Below are positions 1-10,946 of a DNA stretch of 54,223 bases, one piece after another. The stretch lies in NCBI GenBank assembly GCA_002633005.1, contig NMRA01000196.1:606824-661046 (forward strand), read 5' to 3'. This DNA is from Phoronis australis (lineage: Eukaryota; Phoronida; Phoronidae). The notes below the pieces were generated by a model. That model did not search any database. It was not told the DNA's origin and saw only the letters and a list, made by a program, of their open reading frames with translations. The first letter of the stretch is position 1. The number at the start of each line of letters is the position of its first letter. A program made the position numbers and the translations under genes.

Positions 1-196
1 ATTTCGAATTTGTACTAGCTTGAAATCATTCGAGTTTATAGTGAAATTGGATTTAAACCCATCTGCGTAAACGATAATGTACTCGTGCATAGAATACTAG
101 ACACTTATCTTGAGTTCGTATTAAATTAAGACATAAAATGCTAAAACAATATTTTGAGTTACATTCCGAGTACAAATATTCGACCTCCTGGGAACC
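1..196. repeat. MITE family M1, copy A (cut by the window edge)
   Basis: This is the right-hand part of a short TIR element. The core (about 75-125: a variant of ATGTACTCG, then CACTTATCTTGAGTTCG) recurs at 22750-22815, 45850-45900 and 47505-47550. The end (about 165-196) resembles the outer end of the full-length copy at 22495-22886. No coding capacity. Confidence 0.6.
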
Positions 197-1169
197 GTGT
201 GTTTTACCCAACATCGCTGGATGTCAGTTTTGCGGCACATATGAGAACCAACTGGTGCAGCTATTTTTCGTCAAAAAACACTAATGTTTACTCCCGTTCC
301 TCAAGCCAAAGTATATCGCCGCAAGAATCTCCCCACTGCCCCATAATTTCCGCGTCCTAGTAAGTTAATTATTTGTAAAGTATCCAAAAATGAAAAAAAA
401 AATTGACATCGAACAGATTAGGCGTTGAACAATCAGAGTAAGATTCACGGGGATGGAGTTGCATTTGGATTGAGGTACATGTGTGTTTTAGCAATGTTGC
501 CTGTTTCTACCGTTCCCCATTCGTTTCATCTAATTATTAAAGACAATAAAAATGTCTTCAGTTTACATATGTTCTGCCTACTTTACGTTTCCTACTTCAT
601 TGTACCTGTCACGGATCATAACCCTATGCGTTCAAATATCACAACTCGAAAGTTCCAGTATTTACAAATTAAGAAACAGAAACAACTAGCGTTTTGATGC
701 AGAGTATATAAAACACGACCTCGTAACCAACTGCTCTTACCAATAATCCGACGATCTAAGGCCACGTGATTGTTCTACTCAACGTTAGCACTTCGCATCA
801 CGTGATCTGGCATCACATCCGGGTGAGAATCAATGGCCATGCTTTGTTTAAAGAGGCATGGACCGCGAAACTCGTAAAAGAGTGTTTTTAACAATTCCTG
901 ACAAAAGTACCATCTCACAAGGTCTTCTACAGTTATTCACATTCCAATGTGATAAAAACTCCAGAAACAATAACAAAATTCTTTGAAATAAGTGCGAAGG
1001 AAAAACCCTGTTGTGCACCACAGAGTTGCTAATTTTCGTTCCACTGATGATAAATGCACGCATGCGCTCACAATCATTCGACAAACAAGTGACTGACAAG
1101 ATATGGATAGTTCTTTTCGAGCTGCCAAGGTATTATAATTATATCGGTTTCTATGACACCGTATCTTAC
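197..1169. other. No gene supported
   Basis: Only short uninterrupted frames occur here, with no recognisable domain or consistent splice signals. If the minus-strand exon at 1170-1513 is real, part of this stretch would be its first intron. Confidence 0.5.
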
Positions 1170-1513
1170 CTCACGTGTGGATAGGAATTATTCGTGCACA
1201 ACCTTTGGTAGGACAACACAACAACGAGGCAACGACATGCCTTGTGGTCACCAACAATGCTGGATAAGAGATAATATGAAGACAAACATTCGGGTGCTTG
1301 CGTATGGTAAACGAACTTGACTTGAAGAGACCGATCTTTGGCACCATTTTCTCTTTGATTGAATATTGTCCATGAAACGTCTGTCAATGTATAGTTTAGC
1401 TGAAGGAGGAGCCCGATAAGAAAAACAAAAGCTGTCACTGACATTGCAATTGCAAGACGCACCCTGCAACGACAGAAAGTAGACTTTGGATTGATGAAAC
1501 TTTCTTGCGGCAT
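1170..1513 (-). CDS. Candidate first coding exon of a type II membrane protein
   Basis: The frame begins with Met at 1513 and runs 114 codons plus two bases to a good donor (AG|GTAAGA, intron starting at 1169). It encodes a short basic Cys/Arg-containing cytoplasmic head, one strong hydrophobic segment (about residues 21-38, [18 protein letters not shown]), then a lumen-like stretch with an N-glycosylation site (NYT) directly after it and several Cys. This layout is that of Golgi glycosyltransferases or sulfotransferases, but no catalytic motif is present, so the family is inference. The next exon would lie below 1165 and I could not identify it. A GT microsatellite overlaps the start. It could be a chance ORF. 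Confidence 0.35.
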
Positions 1514-1690
1514 GTGTGTGTGCGTGTGTATGTGTGTGTGGGTGGGTGTGTGTGTGGGTGGGTGTGTGTGTGTGTGTGTGTTTGTGTGTGTGTGTTTGCG
1601 CGGGTGTGTGCGTGTTTGTGTGTATATATGCGTGTTAATGTGCGTGTGCGTGCGCGCGTCTGTATTCGTATGGTTGTGAGTGCGCGTTGT
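1508..1690. repeat. (GT)n-rich microsatellite
   Basis: Imperfect GT dinucleotide repeat with GGGTGG and CGCG interruptions. Long Val/Cys-rich frames read through it are artefacts of the repeat. Confidence 0.95.
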
Positions 1691-1862
1691 CGTGCCTGTT
1701 TATGTAGTGATAATACAAATTTTAAATCAGTAAACTAATTCAACTTTTACAAATATATCACAAAAACATGTTTACAACGGTGACCCCTCCTTTAGCAAGA
1801 AGACTGACAACCCAAGTAAGTTGTACAAACACGTGCATGTAGCTACATAGAAATTGAATATA

Positions 1863-2112
1863 TAGTCTAGTCGAAAAATGGTCACCCGTGCACCCCCCGG
1901 ACCTCAACTTCAAAGTTGCATTTTTAGGAAGGAAATTATGTGTGAAAACGGAAAAATGATGTTAACAAGCTGAAAAATTCCACGTATGTTTTTCTATGCA
2001 AATTAGTGCCACCATTACCGATTTTGCTATAATTCGCAATATCTCCCTCACTATTTCATATAATTGAAAAAGCTAAATGTCTGGGGTTATGTTTTGTGGG
2101 TCAAACATTACA
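1863..2112 (+). repeat. Left TIR of E1
   Basis: Matches the reverse complement of 5085-5333, from TCGAAAAATGG near the outer end to GGGTCAA-CATTAC at the inner end. Similarity stops abruptly at both edges. Confidence 0.8.
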
Positions 2113-3079
2113 TTAGAACTAGGCCTACAAGTAAGTGATAAAAATTATCTCACAGGTGGAAAACATTCAACATATGGAACAGAAATGTTCTGTGGGGCAT
2201 GAAAATCCGCTATTTTCATCCAAATTCAGAACTTTGATGTTGATGCCGGCATAAATGAAAACAAACTGTGTCATCATGTTCAGGTTGCAGCCCAAACAAT
2301 ATATATTTTAGGTTCAATAATTGAAACAATGTTTCTCATCTTTTAAGAAGAGGAGTATTGTTTCTGAGACGGTCACATGATAACACATCAAAGCTGTAAA
2401 TCAGCTTTTGACGTAAAAAAACGTCTTGAATACAAACCAACTTGAAATTATACAACCTGTTATTGACATGTCAATCAGAGCGAATCCAATATGGGGAACA
2501 TGGTAATCGGACTGCATTCAAAACTAAGGCAGCTATCTAGGCAGATGTAAAATTCATGCCTAAAAGAAAACGAGGTCGAAGCTTATAAACTGAAGCCAAA
2601 TATTAGTCTCTACCCTAATGCATTCTTCATTTAGATTCTGTAAGTAAACATGGCAATTTTACAGCATTACGCAATGTGAGAGGAACAGGAATATAAAAAA
2701 CTTCCGCAGCTTAAAAGTCACATCGTCCAACAAAATGATGTCATCAAGGTCTCTTCCTTCCGTTTGCTTAACGTTGAGGAACTAAAACGGAACTGGCATG
2801 GGAATCTTAGTTATCGTTCTAAGAAACTATTGAATTGTTTCAAAACAGGCCCATTGTAAAACCAGGTCAACTTCACAAAAATTGACCGAGGTGGTTGTTT
2901 CATAGATCAAGTATAAACATTCATCTGCTTTGGCACAAACATATTGCTTAGGAAGTACACGTAAACGTCTGAAAACCGCGCTCACTCTTTGAGATGACAT
3001 TCCGAAGGCATACAAAGTCTTCAGAACTACCGTGGTCATTATCAGCCGATAATATGGAACTTGGTACTGTCAAATTTTT
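2113..3079. other. Interior of E1, 5' of the recognisable coding part
   Basis: Should hold the N-terminal coding part and 5' end of the E1 gene if the element was once complete. I see no recognisable motif: neither the DLV-LEAK motif nor the MAAP start of E2/E3 was found. Confidence 0.4.
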
Positions 3080-4841
3080 GCCTCCAGAATTCATCCGATT
3101 TCTTTGTTTGTTGATGACTGGGGTGAACAGTTCAAGAGACTGATTTCCTGTATTGGATAAGATATCACAGACGGAAAGTGGAAGTTACCGCCAAAGCATG
3201 TGCGGTACTTCTTTGTGTGACCATCGGAAAATTGTTTTGAAGCCAGCAGCTTACTACTGTATTGAACACACTGGCTAGGTCACTCGGGGAGCTATGACTT
3301 CGACCAAGAATGTATATGGCAGTAACATCTTCAACAGTGCTTGAGGAATCACGATTTTAGAGGTAAATCCTGGTTTTGAAACTTCCAAAGATAAAGCAGT
3401 TCTAGTCATAAACAGGTCGCAACCGACAAGGAAGTCTCCAAGTAGAAGCTCCATCTTGGAACAACAAAGCCTCCATTTTGCGTTATCTTCTGGAAGAAAT
3501 TACTCTAAAAGACTTCCGTTATCCCGAGGATGCTCTATTTATCCATGGCACTTCACCACACGTTGGCTAATCTCCCTCCAATATGTGGTGAGATCTACTT
3601 ATAAGTACTTGACAAGATGGCTTCGAAGAGGCACTTCTTGTTCTCAACTGTCAGTTATCTCCCTGAATCGATCAAAGCCCAGGAACGGTTGCAGCGTGGC
3701 AGTTCAGAGAAAATGATCATGGGTGAACCACATACATAAAAACCGTACTTCAAATCATTTCTAGCAAACGATGACAATAAAACGCAACTCCGTCAACTGT
3801 TACCGCAAGTCTTGAGTGGTGAGAAGCCAATTTCCAGGTTGGAGAAGAGCGAGATGGCCATCCTGATTGTAGACGGAAAACCCCATAAACGTGTTAAACC
3901 CGATGACTAGGAAAGTCCACAATCTTTTTTCTGAACATTATTTTCTGAATATTTCTTAATTAAAAATAATCTGCGATGTCATACAGTAATTTAATCTGAT
4001 GTTACAGGTTCATTCTCAGGAGAACCCACATACCTACAGCAACCAAGAAGAAACTGACCCAAGACTTGTTTTGTACCTCCAGTGCGTTGTCTCACTTGGG
4101 TACAGAAACGCCGTGACAGAACCCCTGAAATTGAATTCTTCTTTGTAACTCTGCTGCATCGTACTTACGTCATGTCAGTTGACTGGTATATCTAGATACA
4201 TAGTTTGGAAAGCATCGGAGACTACTGAATCTCTCTGACCTGGCCAAAATCCTTGAGAAAAAAGTTACTGTGAAACTGTAATTGGGTTTGACATAAACAC
4301 CAGTGATTTTAAACGTAAAGGAAAGGCTGGCACCCTTAAAAAGCTGGAAAACAATTGAAAGTTTCACCGAACATTCAGGCAACTTGAAGTTGTTTGGGTT
4401 GTACGTTCGGATTTTTTGAAAGGGATGGAGGAGTTCACCTGCCTCATGTATGAGTCGTGAGTAATCGATAGATGCTACTCGTGCCAAGATGTTGGTGAAG
4501 ATAAAATTCTCACTCACAAGTCCAAGGTTGACCTTGCTCGACTTCTCCCGTGCCTGGTTGCAGGGAAACGTCACATCCAAAGAGTAAATCACCTTGTTGC
4601 TTTGTACAAGCGCGCTTGCGAACTCGTAGTTGAACAGTCAAAATCTTATGACGAAGGACAAGGGTAGATGCGGACTGACGAAGAATTGTGAAAATGTCTG
4701 CTGCCGTGTGGTCCTCTGTTACCAAACTCACTGATCGATATCTTGCTCACCGATGTTTGTGAAGTGGAAGAGGAAAGTAACGAGTTGTATGGCACTTTCA
4801 TGGAAAGCGACGAACGTGACATGGAGCGATGGAACATGTAA
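3080..4841 (+). pseudogene. Decayed E1 protein with XPG/PIN-like nuclease segment
   Basis: Pieces of one protein occur in the right order across shifting frames. About 3150-3330: DGKWKLP-KHV then GHSGSYDF, resembling the NGRWKMPKH...GHC-SY block of a widespread invertebrate protein family. About 3615-3715: a frame ending in SYLPESIKAQERLQRG. About 3745-3910: KPYFKSFLANDDNKTQL to a stop. About 4044-4110: QEETDPRLVLYLQC. About 4119-4170: TPEIEFFFV-LLH, matching the (H/Q)EE-D-R and R-PD-D acidic blocks that recall the XPG/FEN1 PIN fold. About 4440-4500: IDATRAKMLV. About 4530-4841: LPCLVAGKRHIQRVNHLVALY, then an acidic end, ESDERDMERWNM, stop at 4839. Several stops and frameshifts make it inactive. 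No introns are needed. Family membership is pattern recognition from memory; the nuclease role is inference. Confidence 0.65.
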
Positions 4842-5084
4842 GCAGTGACATCAGCACCTAATGACTGCCTACATTTCTCCTATCATTCCCCTGCATTTTT
4901 TTCTTGAGATATTCAAAAAATTTGTTGAAATACGGTTCGCTAAAAAGCTGACTATATAAGCACTGAAACTTACACATTATTCCAGTGTTTATATTGGCTT
5001 GTGTATACTTTCAGTGTAGTATTGATTGTAAATAACCCTATAATGCAAATGAGATGCAATAGATTATGAAGAAAATTATCCTTC

Positions 5085-5333
5085 GTAATGCTTGACCCTC
5101 AAAATATCAGTTTTCACACTTGATTTGTTCAATTACAGGAAAAACAAAGTTCGATATCGTCAGATATCGAAAAATCTGTAATGGCGGTTCTAATTTGCAT
5201 AAAAACGCATGGGGGAAACTTTTTCGGCTTGTTAAGGTCTTTTTTCGAGTTTTCACACTTATTTCTCTTTGCAAACATGCAACTTTGGAGTTGAAGTCCA
5301 GGAGGTGCACGGGGCCATTTTTCGACTCAACTA
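5085..5333 (-). repeat. Right TIR of E1
   Basis: Inverted partner of 1863-2112. The outer part (5270-5333) is the best conserved. Confidence 0.8.
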
Positions 5334-5983
5334 ATAAAAGAACCAAACGACACTTCTTCTATTGCGAGATCATCCATTGATGCTAGTTAACACAAGCATA
5401 CAGGAAAATTACGTTACGCAAATAGACCCATAGAACTTTTTCTTTTGGAAACCAAAATTAAAAAATAGGGTTTGCAGGGTTACCCAAAATAAACCGCGTC
5501 AGCGAGTGTTAAATAATAACAATCATTTTTTTTGCGAAATCTGACATGTAAATTTCAGTTACATGCTGATAATGGAAGATAGTTACATGCCGATAATGGA
5601 ATTTCATATGACCTCCTGTTACCAAGATTTTGCCCTGTGTGTATATATTTGGAGTGCTAGAAAGTTAAAAATAGTTTTTCCGAATGTAAGCACGGGGCTT
5701 ACTATCAGAAAATCAGGTTATTACCGAGAAAACTTCATTTTGCGTCTTCCAGAGCCGTCGAAGCAGGGTCTCTTCACTTGTACTTTTAGCAGTTTCTCAA
5801 TCCAGATTTGTGGCAAACTACACCTAAAAAGTCGACATACCTGTGTTTAAAGATCTCCTGACAATGTTGCCTCAAACATAGAAAGTAGTTACAAAGCCGT
5901 GGAGAGTCAGAAAAGGTGTATCGATTCATTGTAATGTTTCTCGTTTAGTATGTGGTATGAACAGGTTATTACATGTTCTCAGC
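5334..5983. other. No gene supported
   Basis: A 95-codon frame at 5563-5850 shows no domain, signal peptide or splice context. I see nothing else here. Confidence 0.5.
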
Positions 5984-6072
5984 CGTTATTCCCCTTATCT
6001 AGAGCCCTCGTGGATTTTGGAGAATTATCACCCTCCAAAATCCACTCGGGCTCTAGATAACGGGGGATAACG
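5984..6072. repeat. Short foldback element (near-perfect hairpin)
   Basis: Two ~40-base arms (5984-6022 and 6032-6072) are inverted copies around a loop of about nine bases. The left arm runs CGTTATTCCCC, TTATCTAGAGCCC, TGGATTTTGGAG; the right arm is its complement with a two-base indel (CG) and a two-base difference. A small MITE or foldback transposon is likely. A transcript would form a stable stem, so a structured RNA cannot be excluded. Confidence 0.85.
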
Positions 6073-6429
6073 ACTTCGCCATGTATTAATCTACATGTAT
6101 ATTTATCATTTTGTGATTGCATGTGTAAAGGCAACTAATTTTTATTTGTAGAGTATTTGTTTATTGGTACTGTGAGTACATACATAGTTATTTTCATTGT
6201 TTTAATGACATTTTCCTGCTTTCTTGTGACTGATATATACGGTCTATATCTCCCGTCCAGGTTACATCTCCACTGTCACATATGATTTACATGTAGTCTC
6301 AGTGCCTATCTGAAGGGGTTGCAGGTCAAATAGAGTAAACATAGACATGCAGGGTATAGACTACTGAACATGGACTTCAGTCTGCTTTCATTTTATTAGA
6401 TTGGCACTTGAATTTTTATAGTTACCTAA

Positions 6430-7492
6430 TAAAAGACGTTACATTCAGCAGTGTATTTCTAAGTTGTCAGGTCACTTTAGTTAGCTTCAGTCATATTTTG
6501 GGACATATATAATGTTTTCCTCAACTTTAATTACCTGAAGTGTACAGAAAGCATGTTGAGGGTGTTTTCGTACTTTTACATTGATTAATTTCAATTCAAA
6601 CGAAAAACTATTAATAATGAACAAACAAAAATCGGATTGGCTTATTTGGGTAAATAGTGTCTCAAGCATTTTCTGTAGTTGTTATCAATAATGTATTAAA
6701 GACCACTAACAATCAAAAAAGTGTCCCAGTTAATGAAAATTAGTCTAAAAATGGGACGAACTCTTTGACAAAACATCCGGATTCTGGATCATTATGACAT
6801 TTGAATTCTAAAACCGATGTTTTACCACAAACATGCTTTTCAAAAGTATTTTTATAGAAAGCATGGTTTTACACCTTTTAACCTCAGAAAGAAATCACAA
6901 GGCAGTAAAAACTAGATTTTTATCAATAAACATTTTATTTATATTGATATTTAATAATAGCATGTGATGAAAGTCAATTATCTTACATCGCTCATCTTTT
7001 GTTTTGGTGTAATTGTTTCCTGATTCGGCTTCCATCAAATTTAGTGTTACAATTTAGTCACTATTTGGAATTCATACAATAATTCCGTTGGCACAATATC
7101 CACATTTGGGGACAGCTTGTCACCAAATTAAGAAATTTTCTGCCATTATTTTGTTCCTTTTTTACTCAATAATATTCATGACACTAGTGACGTCTCCTTA
7201 GCCAATTTACTCAGGCACAAAATAATATTTACACTGTTACAAAAATAACACCAAGTTCTAAAAATTGTACGAACGAAACTACTTTTAAAAAGCTTTAAAT
7301 AAAGCACCAGGGAAATTACTGACCATTATTATAACTTTTGTATTCATACAACACCTTCACCTCAACTGGTTATTTTGTAAAATCATAAATATTGGGTGTA
7401 GAAAAAATACGATGTTATGTCACGTCATGTAATACCGTTTTGTGCTATTTTGTTTTCTAACGAAAATATTCAAATATTTTTTATAACATTAA
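6430..7492 (+). repeat. Interspersed repeat R1, copy 1, left part
   Basis: Collinear with 18125-18815. Shared landmarks: TTTCTAAG...GGTCAC then GCTAGCTTCAGTC-like sequence near 6460-6500; GACACTAGTGACGTCT near 7185; ACAACTTTTGTATT-like sequence and ATATTGG-TGTAGAAAAA near 7340-7410. Copy 1 has about 400 extra bases in the middle. It breaks off at TTAA (7489-7492) and resumes at 9737. No coding seen. Confidence 0.75.
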
Positions 7493-8117
7493 GAGACAGT
7501 CCATATAAAAACCAGTAGATTTTCAAAAATCAGTCTATACGTCAAAATTTAAAACAACTTCATTTTTTGTACATGGGTAGGTATCCTAACATAAACCCAA
7601 ATGCCAAATTTTGTGCACTCAATGACCCCTAATTTCGCCGCAGGAGCATGATCACACAAATTGGCACAATTGGGCACATTAGCCGTCTCAAAAATCGCAT
7701 TTTTCAGCAACAAAAATGATTACATACAAAATAGATCAAAAGCTATATTTTGGTGGCTGAAATAACCAACGTATGCTGTACATAATTCTGTGCCATTTAT
7801 TAAAATCTGACAGTTTTGTGCTAGACAGGGGAGACAATCCACATACCACTTTTGGGGCCAATTTTAGTGACCATTTTTGTGACCTTCTTACTGCCATAAG
7901 ACACCTTGTAGCCTTATGTGACGTTTTGAACATACAGTTAAAGAGTTAGTCTTGATGACTGAGCAATAAAAAATCTTGCCTCAACTTTGCACCTTAGTGA
8001 AAATTGTCTTGCAAAACTGTCTATTTTCATAGTTTGGATATGACGAGCAGAGTTTACAGACCATTTGAACAAACTTTTAGGCAATAAGTCTGCTTTAAAT
8101 AGTTATAGAAACCAAGT

Positions 8118-8512
8118 NNNNNNNNNNNNNNNNNNNNNNNNNNNNNNNNNNNNNNNNNNNNNNNNNNNNNNNNNNNNNNNNNNNNNNNNNNNNNNNNNNN
8201 NNNNNNNNNNNNNNNNNNNNNNNNNNNNNNNNNNNNNNNNNNNNNNNNNNNNNNNNNNNNNNNNNNNNNNNNNNNNNNNNNNNNNNNNNNNNNNNNNNNN
8301 NNNNNNNNNNNNNNNNNNNNNNNNNNNNNNNNNNNNNNNNNNNNNNNNNNNNNNNNNNNNNNNNNNNNNNNNNNNNNNNNNNNNNNNNNNNNNNNNNNNN
8401 NNNNNNNNNNNNNNNNNNNNNNNNNNNNNNNNNNNNNNNNNNNNNNNNNNNNNNNNNNNNNNNNNNNNNNNNNNNNNNNNNNNNNNNNNNNNNNNNNNNN
8501 NNNNNNNNNNNN
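8118..8512. other. Assembly gap (395 N)
   Basis: Run of N. Frames read across it are not real. Confidence 1.
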
Positions 8513-8912
8513 TAGTTTTGTAGCATACCAGTCAAAGATGTGTGATATATGAAGTCGAGACCGTTACTTCTGTTTACTTCATGTCTGTCATGAATGAGTC
8601 ATTAATAAAATTGTCTCTCGTGAATTATTTTCTATTGACTGTGAATGTGTACCTTTTTATACCACTGCTGATCACACTGGCAGAAATATTCAGCGTTAAG
8701 TTGCCCGGTGTGTAGGGGAAACACCAGATTTCTGGCGACTGGTGGCGACTAAAATTTGTAGCAACCGGCAGGGACATTGCAATATGAACCCAAAGTTACA
8801 ATGACTATCGACAAGTTGAAGGATTTTTGCACTGAACACTAGGGAGGCATATCTACCTTGGGCGCCTTCCTTTGCCTGTGGCACGAACAAGGCAGATAGA
8901 CAACAAGGCAGG

Positions 8913-9036
8913 GGTGAGTTCAGTAACACTAGAACCTCTCTAAAATTTATCCAAAACGACGTGTTCTTATTTAAAATGCAGGGCAATATTTCGCGAAGTC
9001 TTGAATTATAGCAAGGTCCTCGTGTTACTGCTCTGG
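8913..9036. mobile_element. MITE family M2, short copy nested in the TTAA element
   Basis: The left end carries GTTCAGTAACACTAGAACCTC. The right end, complemented, carries GAGCAGTAACACGAGGACCTT, followed by a CAAGACTT-CG block. These match both ends and the subterminal block of the larger element at 37518-37971. It looks like an internally deleted relative of about 124 bases. Confidence 0.7.
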
Positions 9037-9736
9037 CTTATTATAGATGCAATAATCATCAATGCCGTTTTCAGAGAATGGTAATTAATAATGCTGACTG
9101 CCTTTTCGCCAAAATACAAGGTTTTTATGTCGTGTTTTGCAAGCTAATTGTATGTTCCAAGAGCCCCCTATTGGCAGCAGAGGCAACTGAGAACGTGCAA
9201 AAGGATGAAGTGCAGTTCGTGTAATGCTTCGTACGCAAAAACTACATTGGAGGCAAGATTTTTTATTTTAGATTATGAACAGGTTAGGAATGACTAAACA
9301 AATTATTAAAAATTCAATTTCAGGAAAGGTGCGTTATGGCTGCTACAGAGTGCCAAATTTGGCCGAAAATGGCTTCAGTGAAAAACTGAAAAATAGCCGT
9401 TTTTGCCTCACAAATTCAAAACGTACAAATTTAAAAATGGATTTTGAAAGTTATACCATTAAATTATTCAGCCACTGTCCTTTTAATTCGTATTATTAAT
9501 TTGTTTTGACCTTACGACACATGCTAGTAAAATGCATTCAAACATGCCTACTTCAACGCCCCATTTTGTTGCAAAATGGAGGTACAGGTCATAAAAAGAA
9601 AAATGATGATTGAAAATTCTTAAAAAGTGAGGTTTTTCTACATCTCAACAAAGCAAATTCATTTGCTAAGTTTCAAAAAAATCGGTGATTTTGGGTATAG
9701 ACTCTACCTGTTGGTTTGATATGGAATCACTCTTAA

Positions 9737-9915
9737 CTTATGTAGTGTACAGAATAATAGGCCTGGAAGTTAACGGCTTGTGGCTGTGTGTCAAGTTCCA
9801 ATGGTTACTGTTACCAGAGATAGCAGTGGGTCGGTATGTTGATACTTTGTAGGTTATAAACAGCAGTCCAAGCGAGGAACTGCTGTACCTGAAGACGAAG
9901 CCAGCTTTTCTCATG
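9737..9915 (+). repeat. Interspersed repeat R1, copy 1, right part
   Basis: Continues the alignment with copy 2 after the TTAA insertion: GTGTACAGAAT at 9747 matches 18832, and AAGTTCCAA, TTATAAACA, CAGCAGTCC and TTTCTCATG follow in order at both loci. Confidence 0.75.
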
Positions 9916-10149
9916 TTTACATGCAGATTTCATCGTTTTTCATAACTTCACTTCACGATTTGATTATGCCAGATACTTCAAATCATGGTTGCCCAGTTTT
10001 GGCCATTAGCTTATCGCACACATTCTTGTGGCTTTTATGTACAAGGGAATCAGGGATATGAGTTTTTACCCATTGACCATTATATCTTAGACGAATTTCT
10101 GCATATGCAGCTTCACCCTTGAGATATATAAAATAAAAGAAGGAACTTT

Positions 10150-10545
10150 AATCGTAACTCTCAAAAATAACTTTAAATTGCATATCAGGTGTACCTTTTG
10201 ACACTCCATCAACTCATATGTTTAACAGACTGGAACGGCTTCCTATTGACAAATATTTTATATATAGGCGCTTGTGTATGATGCACAAGTGTTTCCATAA
10301 TAATGTACCAACTTATTTATCTCGTAACTTCGTACTCGTTCGAAAGAGCCACCAAATCAGGACAAGATATTCTACCTCAAACAATTTGCTTTTGCTTAAA
10401 CACAGAACTTAGTTTTATTCTAAAGTCTTTTTATTTATGCCATTCAACAGTGGAACAATTTGCCAAATAGTCTAAGGGAGGCTGACCATTATGATGATTT
10501 CAAACACCAACTCTTTAGTTACCTGTGGTCGTCATAGCTGTCCTT
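10150..10545 (+). pseudogene. LINE reverse-transcriptase C-terminal end (CR1/L2/Jockey-like fragment)
   Basis: The frame at 10218-10409 contains LERLPIDKYFIYRRLCMMHK followed by VPTYLS. This fits the conserved block after the RT domain of many non-LTR retrotransposons (L-WLPI--R--Y------K-L----P-YLS). After a stop and frameshift, 10437-10540 reads QQWNNLPNSLREA then FKHQLFSYLWSS and a stop, the usual W--LP--IR-A----FK--L---L terminus. Only the last ~120 codons remain, so the copy is heavily 5'-truncated, as is common for LINEs. The RT active site and endonuclease are absent, so the clade is uncertain. Confidence 0.75.
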
Positions 10546-10700
10546 CATTTTTGTCGCTCAAATGTCTATACCATTTAAAAGTTTTTATTTATTTATTTAT
10601 TTATTTTTAATTCAGTCTTAAAATCCAATTTGTAAAAACAGTTTAATTTAATGTAACTTAATTTAATTTATTTATCTATTTATCTATCTCAATTTGATTT
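10546..10700 (+). repeat. LINE 3' UTR with ATTT/ATCT simple repeat tail
   Basis: Directly after the LINE stop codon, with (ATTT)n at about 10587-10610 and ATTT/ATCT repeats to about 10690. Short A/T-rich microsatellite tails are usual for CR1/L2-like LINEs. Confidence 0.6.
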
Positions 10701-10946
10701 TTGCTACAGAGGATGATGCAGTATATTAGCCCTTGGCTAAAGTGTGTTTTATATCTATTGTAACGCTTATCATTTTCGAAGAAATTAATTTCATTCTGTC
10801 TACGTGATTAGATAAGGCAATTCGTTTATTCAATACACGTGGCACACCGTAGTAGATCCTTAGCTGATAACGCAACTGAACTCATCAAGTAACTAAAAAG
10901 TACAACTTGGTCGTGAAAGCGTTAGTGCTTTCACTATAAGGAACGG
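10701..10946. other. No feature seen
   Basis: Sequence between the LINE tail and the BEL element, with nothing recognisable. Confidence 0.5.

Larger units (their letters stand above)
1863..5333 (+). mobile_element. E1: Academ-like DNA transposon with ~250-bp TIRs (decayed)
   Basis: The left end (1863-2112) and the reverse complement of the right end (5085-5333) match over about 250 bases with scattered substitutions and indels. The element starts TAGTCTAGTCGAAAAATGG and ends with its inverted counterpart, ...CTA. Both sides are flanked by ATA (1860-1862, 5334-5336), a likely 3-bp target duplication. Inside on the plus strand lies a decayed gene (3080-4841) of the family tracked here as XPG/PIN-like. 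Academ elements are remembered as making 3-4 bp duplications and encoding an XPG-type nuclease and a Cys-rich finger, so Academ is the best fit; the name is inference, the TIRs and duplication are seen. About 3.47 kb. Confidence 0.75.
7493..9732. mobile_element. TTAA-type non-autonomous DNA transposon
   Basis: The element lies between two TTAA copies (7489-7492, 9733-9736). Its ends are imperfect inverted repeats of about 60 bases: left GAGACAGTCCATATAAAAACC, with AGTCTATAC further in; right (complement) GAGTGATTCCATATCAAACC, with AGTCTATACCC. Copy 2 of R1 at about 18815 has one TTAA at the matching point and no insert, so it serves as the empty site. TTAA duplication is the hallmark of piggyBac and Kolobok elements; which one is undecided. 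No transposase is visible, but 395 bases are missing (8118-8512). A smaller MITE is nested at 8913-9036. Confidence 0.8.

Noticed and set aside
1491-1738. Val/Cys-rich frames on the plus strand
   Set aside because: Translation of the GT microsatellite.
4170-4837. Minus-strand frames of 63-140 codons
   Set aside because: They lie opposite the plus-strand E1 pseudogene, whose ordered motifs are far more convincing.
8065-8535. Open frames of 146-152 codons on both strands
   Set aside because: They read through the N gap.
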